NCBI GenBank assembly: GCA_023411405.1
Contig: JAEYOU010000604.1
Span: forward strand, 1-6,659
DNA length: 6,659 bases
From: Pseudomonadota bacterium
GTDB taxonomy: Bacteria; Myxococcota; Myxococcia; Myxococcales; Anaeromyxobacteraceae
Direction of reading: 5' to 3'
Position numbers and translations under genes: made by a program. Shown one piece after another: positions 4,739-6,659 of this stretch. Within the stretch, counting starts at the first letter, position 1, and the number at the start of each line of letters is the position of its first letter. A model generated the notes under the pieces. The model was not told where the DNA came from. It was given only the letters and a program-made list of their open reading frames with translations, and ran no database searches.

Positions 4739-6042
4739 CGCTCACGGTCCGAGGCCTCCTGCGCACCGCGCTGTGGCTCGGGCTGTACCTCCTCCTCGTC
4801 CTGTTCCCGCTGCCCTGGCTCGCCGCCGGGCCGGTGGACGCGTTCCCCGATCACCTCGGCGCCGCGCTCGGGTACGTCACCCTCTCCATCGTCGCGCTGG
4901 AGTTCGCCCTCACCCCACGCTTCCAGGTGCTCGCGCCGCCGTTCGGCGCGGACGTGATCCTGACGCTCCACCGCGGCATGGCCGCCGTGGCCCTGCTCTT
5001 CGCGCTCGCCCACCCGCTCCTCATGCTCCCGGCTGGCGAGCTGGCGGCGTGGCTCGACCCGACGGGCGCCAACTGGGCGGGCGCGACGGCGCTCACCGCC
5101 TTCGTCCTGCTCGGCGTGCTCGCCGCCGGGCGCCGGCTCCTGCGGCTCCCGTACGTCCCCTGGCGCTGGGTGCACCTCGTCCTCGCCCTCGCGCTCGTCG
5201 GCCTCGCGCTCACGCACGCGCTCGGCTCGCGGTTCCTCGCGCACGACCCGGTGACGCAGGCAGGGCTCGTCGTCTGGGTGGCCGGGTGGGCGGCGCTCCT
5301 CCTGTGGGTCCGGCTGGTGCGGCCGCTCGCGCTCCTCCGGCGCCCGTACCGCGTGACCGGCGTCCGTCCCGAGCACGGCGGCGCCGTCACCCTGGTCGTG
5401 GATCCCGAGGGCCACGACGGCCTCCGGTTCCGCGCCGGCCAGTTCGCCTGGCTGACGCTCGGGACGTCGCCCTTCCTCGGGCGCGAGCGCCCCTTCTGCT
5501 TCTCGGGGAGCGCCCAGCGCACACCGCGCCTCGAGCTGACGCTGAAGGCCGTCGGCCCGTTCACCCGGCGCGCGCAGGAGGTGAAGCCGGGCACCGTCGT
5601 CTACCTCGACGGCCCGCTCGGCGGCACCTCGCTCGACGCGTACCCCGACGCCGACCGCTACTTCTTCGTCGCCGCCGGCATCGGCGTCGCCCCGTGCGTC
5701 TCCATGCTGCGGACGCTCGCCGACCGCGCCGATCGCCGCCCGCACACCATCCTCTACGCGAGCGCGACGTGGGAGGCGGCCACGTTCCGCGAGGACCTCG
5801 CCGAGCTCGCGAGCCGGCTCGACCTCAAGGTCGTCCACGTGCTCGCGAAGCCGCCGCTCGGGTGGCTCGGCGAGATCGGCGAGATCGGGCCCGAGCTCGT
5901 CGAGCGCCACCTCCCCCGCAGCGGGCGCCGCGTCTGCTTCGTCTACGGCCCGGGCCCGATGATGAGCGCGGCCGAGGCCGCCCTCACCGAGCTGGGCGTG
6001 CCGCTCGACGACGTGCACGGCGACCGGTTCGAGTGGGCGTGA
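4735..6042 (+). CDS. NOX/ferric-reductase-type transmembrane heme-flavin oxidoreductase
   Basis: A 435-residue inner-membrane enzyme that should pass electrons from NAD(P)H through FAD and two hemes across the membrane. The N-terminal half has about six hydrophobic helices (near 8-30, 43-60, 75-100, 117-133, 145-165, 174-195). Two helices carry histidine pairs, His79/His93 and His147/His161, each 14 apart, the spacing of bis-heme NADPH oxidases and Fre-type ferric reductases. From about 203 an FNR-like module follows: FRAGQFAWL and RERPFCFSGSA (FAD binding), GPLGG, FVAAGIGVAPCVSMLR (NAD(P)H phosphate loop), YGPGPMM near 404-410, and a C-terminal RFEWA. There is no 2Fe-2S or EF-hand domain. 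GTG 4735 is chosen because the first helix begins just after it and it overlaps the small ORF stop; the long open frame upstream is Arg/Pro-rich and not protein-like. Its acceptor (ferric iron, oxygen or a periplasmic partner) cannot be told from sequence. Confidence 0.88.
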   Translation: MTLTVRGLLRTALWLGLYLLLVLFPLPWLAAGPVDAFPDHLGAALGYVTLSIVALEFALTPRFQVLAPPFGADVILTLHRGMAAVALLFALAHPLLMLPAGELAAWLDPTGANWAGATALTAFVLLGVLAAGRRLLRLPYVPWRWVHLVLALALVGLALTHALGSRFLAHDPVTQAGLVVWVAGWAALLLWVRLVRPLALLRRPYRVTGVRPEHGGAVTLVVDPEGHDGLRFRAGQFAWLTLGTSPFLGRERPFCFSGSAQRTPRLELTLKAVGPFTRRAQEVKPGTVVYLDGPLGGTSLDAYPDADRYFFVAAGIGVAPCVSMLRTLADRADRRPHTILYASATWEAATFREDLAELASRLDLKVVHVLAKPPLGWLGEIGEIGPELVERHLPRSGRRVCFVYGPGPMMSAAEAALTELGVPLDDVHGDRFEWA

Positions 6043-6061
6043 GAGGCTCGCCAGCCGCGGG

Positions 6062-6399
6062 CTACTGCTCGGCGTCCACGCTCCGGGGCACCGAGACCTT
6101 CTCGAGCTCGGCATCGCGAATTCGAACGGACGCGGACGTGCGAAGCTTCTTCACGTACTCGTCGAGCTCGCGGGCGCGCACCTCGCGGCCGAGCCGGGCT
6201 GCGAGCTGCGGGCGGACCTGGTCGACGGAGCGGTGGAATCCGGGCCGGCGCGCGAGGAGCTCCAGAGTGGGTCCGACAGCTCGCGAGCGATCGCCGAGAA
6301 GGCGAGCGGGCTCCTCGATTCCTCGAGCCTCGCGCGAGCCAGGAAACAGGAGGGACTCGGCAACCTCCGCTCCGTGACGAACGGTCTCGGCCAGAAGTT
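6062..6399 (-). pseudogene. C-terminal remnant of a parvulin/SurA-type peptidyl-prolyl isomerase
   Basis: Read on the minus strand, the last 62 codons before the TAG at 6062-6064 are protein-like: RRPGFHRSVDQVRPQLAAR, then a charged helix RELDEYVKKLR, then ASVRIRDAELEKVSVP. This is the form of the tail after the parvulin domain in SurA/PpiC-type periplasmic isomerases. Upstream of this, the same frame loses resemblance, while the next frame contains PLAFSAIARELSD (6271-6309), which looks like the first helix region of a parvulin domain (usual form FAALARELSDD). The GGDLG core and the rest of the domain are absent, so an internal deletion or frame change near 6255-6275 is likely. Beyond about 6400 the gene is replaced by insertion-sequence DNA. 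It converges on the reductase with a 19-nt gap. The family call rests on pattern recognition only. Confidence 0.5.
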
Positions 6400-6424
6400 G
6401 GCCTCTCCTCAACTTCAAATGGGT
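6400..6424. repeat. Probable terminal inverted repeat (one end) of the ISL3-type element
   Basis: On the plus strand the sequence runs GGCCTCTCCTCAACTTC and then AAATGGGT, spanning the transposase stop and the sequence just outside it. ISL3 elements commonly end in a GG-plus-pyrimidine-rich repeat of 15-40 bp lying very near or overlapping the transposase end. The partner repeat is beyond the window, so the exact edge is inferred; it might lie a base or two either way. Confidence 0.4.
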
Positions 6425-6659
6425 AGTTCGAGGTGAAGATCGGAGCAGCAGAGGAAGACCATGGCGGCGAGGGCGGCGAAGGAGTGGAAGCCGTAGGCCC
6501 TGTGCTTGATGACGCCGATCTTGTTGTTGAGCCCCTCCATTCTGCCGTTCGAGAGGCGGAGGCGGATCGCGGCGAGCACGCCCGGCGCGGTACTGACGGA
6601 GCGTGCGACCGAGCTTCACGAATGGAGCGAGGTTCGAGCGGCTCGCCCAGGAGAGCCAG
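6415..6659 (-). pseudogene. ISL3-family transposase, C-terminal part, with a 1-nt frameshift
   Basis: On the minus strand from the window end, one frame reads WLSWASRSNLAPFVKLGRT and continues LRQYRA. At the GGG opposite 6581-6583 the family sequence then continues one base out of phase as VLAAIRLRLSNGRMEGLNNK, IGVIKHRAYGFHSFAALAAM and VFLCCSDLHLELPI, ending at the TGA opposite 6415-6417. SNGR-EGLNNKI is the signature around the third acidic residue of the DDE triad (Glu codon at 6535-6537), and the HRAYGFHS tail is typical of ISL3 (DDE_Tnp_ISL3) enzymes. The extra G in the GGG run breaks the frame before the catalytic glutamate, so an active protein is not expected unless there is ribosomal frameshifting or a sequencing error. 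The N-terminal zinc-finger and first catalytic residues are outside the window. Confidence 0.82.

Larger units (their letters stand above)
6400..6659 (-). mobile_element. 3' end of an ISL3-family insertion sequence, continuing past the window
   Basis: The block from about 6400 to the window end carries the C-terminal part of an ISL3-type transposase on the minus strand and a probable terminal repeat outside its stop. The boundary at 6400 is judged from where transposase-related sequence gives way to isomerase-related sequence and from the GGCCTCTCC start there. The other end, target-site duplication and first half of the transposase lie outside the window, so whether the element is complete cannot be judged, but its transposase is frameshifted. 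Confidence 0.65.

Noticed and set aside
2215..6042. A single 1275-codon open frame on the + strand
   Set aside because: It is open mainly because stops are rare in this GC-rich DNA. Codons before 4735 are the Arg/Pro/Gly-rich shadow of the lipoprotein and ispG genes. Only the part from 4735 is protein-like.
6053..6063. A bidirectional terminator between the reductase and the isomerase remnant (AGCC-GCG-GGCT)
   Set aside because: The stem is 4 bp with a 3-nt loop and no T-run on either side, too weak to call.
4435..6114. A 559-codon minus-strand ORF opposite the reductase
   Set aside because: It is Arg/Glu/Gly/Pro-rich with no domain pattern and lies opposite a gene with clear motifs; it is a codon-bias shadow.
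6062..6619. A 185-codon minus-strand ORF as a real gene
   Set aside because: Its first 13 residues are in-frame transposase, the next ~60 are out-of-frame transposase codons, and only the last ~62 look like an isomerase tail. It is a chance fusion across an IS boundary.

Overview
The window is about 6.7 kb of very GC-rich DNA with strong G/C preference at third codon positions. Together with the SurA_N-DsbA lipoprotein architecture, the MEP-pathway gene and the ISL3-type remnant, this suggests a myxobacterium-like organism (Myxococcota, possibly close to Anaeromyxobacter). That placement is inferred from composition and protein style, not from a search.

Region 1 (1-2213, + strand) is a tightly packed three-gene unit. 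It holds the 3' part of a stand-alone, DltA-like amino-acid adenylation enzyme, a small DltC-like carrier protein whose start lies inside the ligase gene (32-nt overlap), and a left-handed beta-helix O-acetyltransferase of the CysE/WcaB type starting at a GTGA overlap. The likely logic is activation of an amino or other small acid as an adenylate, loading onto the phosphopantetheine arm of the carrier, and use of the product in a pathway that also includes an acetylation step. The acetyltransferase lacks several serine-binding residues of true CysE, so cysteine synthesis is an unlikely role.

Region 2 (2214-3454) holds an envelope lipoprotein that joins a SurA-like N-terminal chaperone segment to a DsbA thioredoxin domain (CPYC). 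It is flanked by two intergenic stretches with inverted repeats, a small hairpin before it and a strong GC hairpin plus a 10-bp palindrome after it.

Region 3 (3455-6042) holds ispG (MEP isoprenoid pathway, 4Fe-4S enzyme). A 31-codon single-membrane-segment ORF follows, possibly leaderless, and it overlaps by GTGA the start of a six-helix NOX/ferric-reductase-type oxidoreductase with two histidine pairs for two hemes and FAD and NAD(P)H domains.

Region 4 (6043-6659, - strand) is decayed. It has the C-terminal tail of a parvulin/SurA-type peptidyl-prolyl isomerase, converging on the reductase, which is cut off by the 3' end of an ISL3-family insertion sequence whose transposase carries a 1-nt frameshift. 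The one long ORF across this junction is a chance fusion, not a gene.

I found no CRISPR array, tRNA, rRNA or obvious defence system. The least ordinary items are the adenylation/carrier/acetyltransferase cassette, the unlisted 31-aa membrane ORF coupled to the reductase, and the IS-disrupted isomerase.
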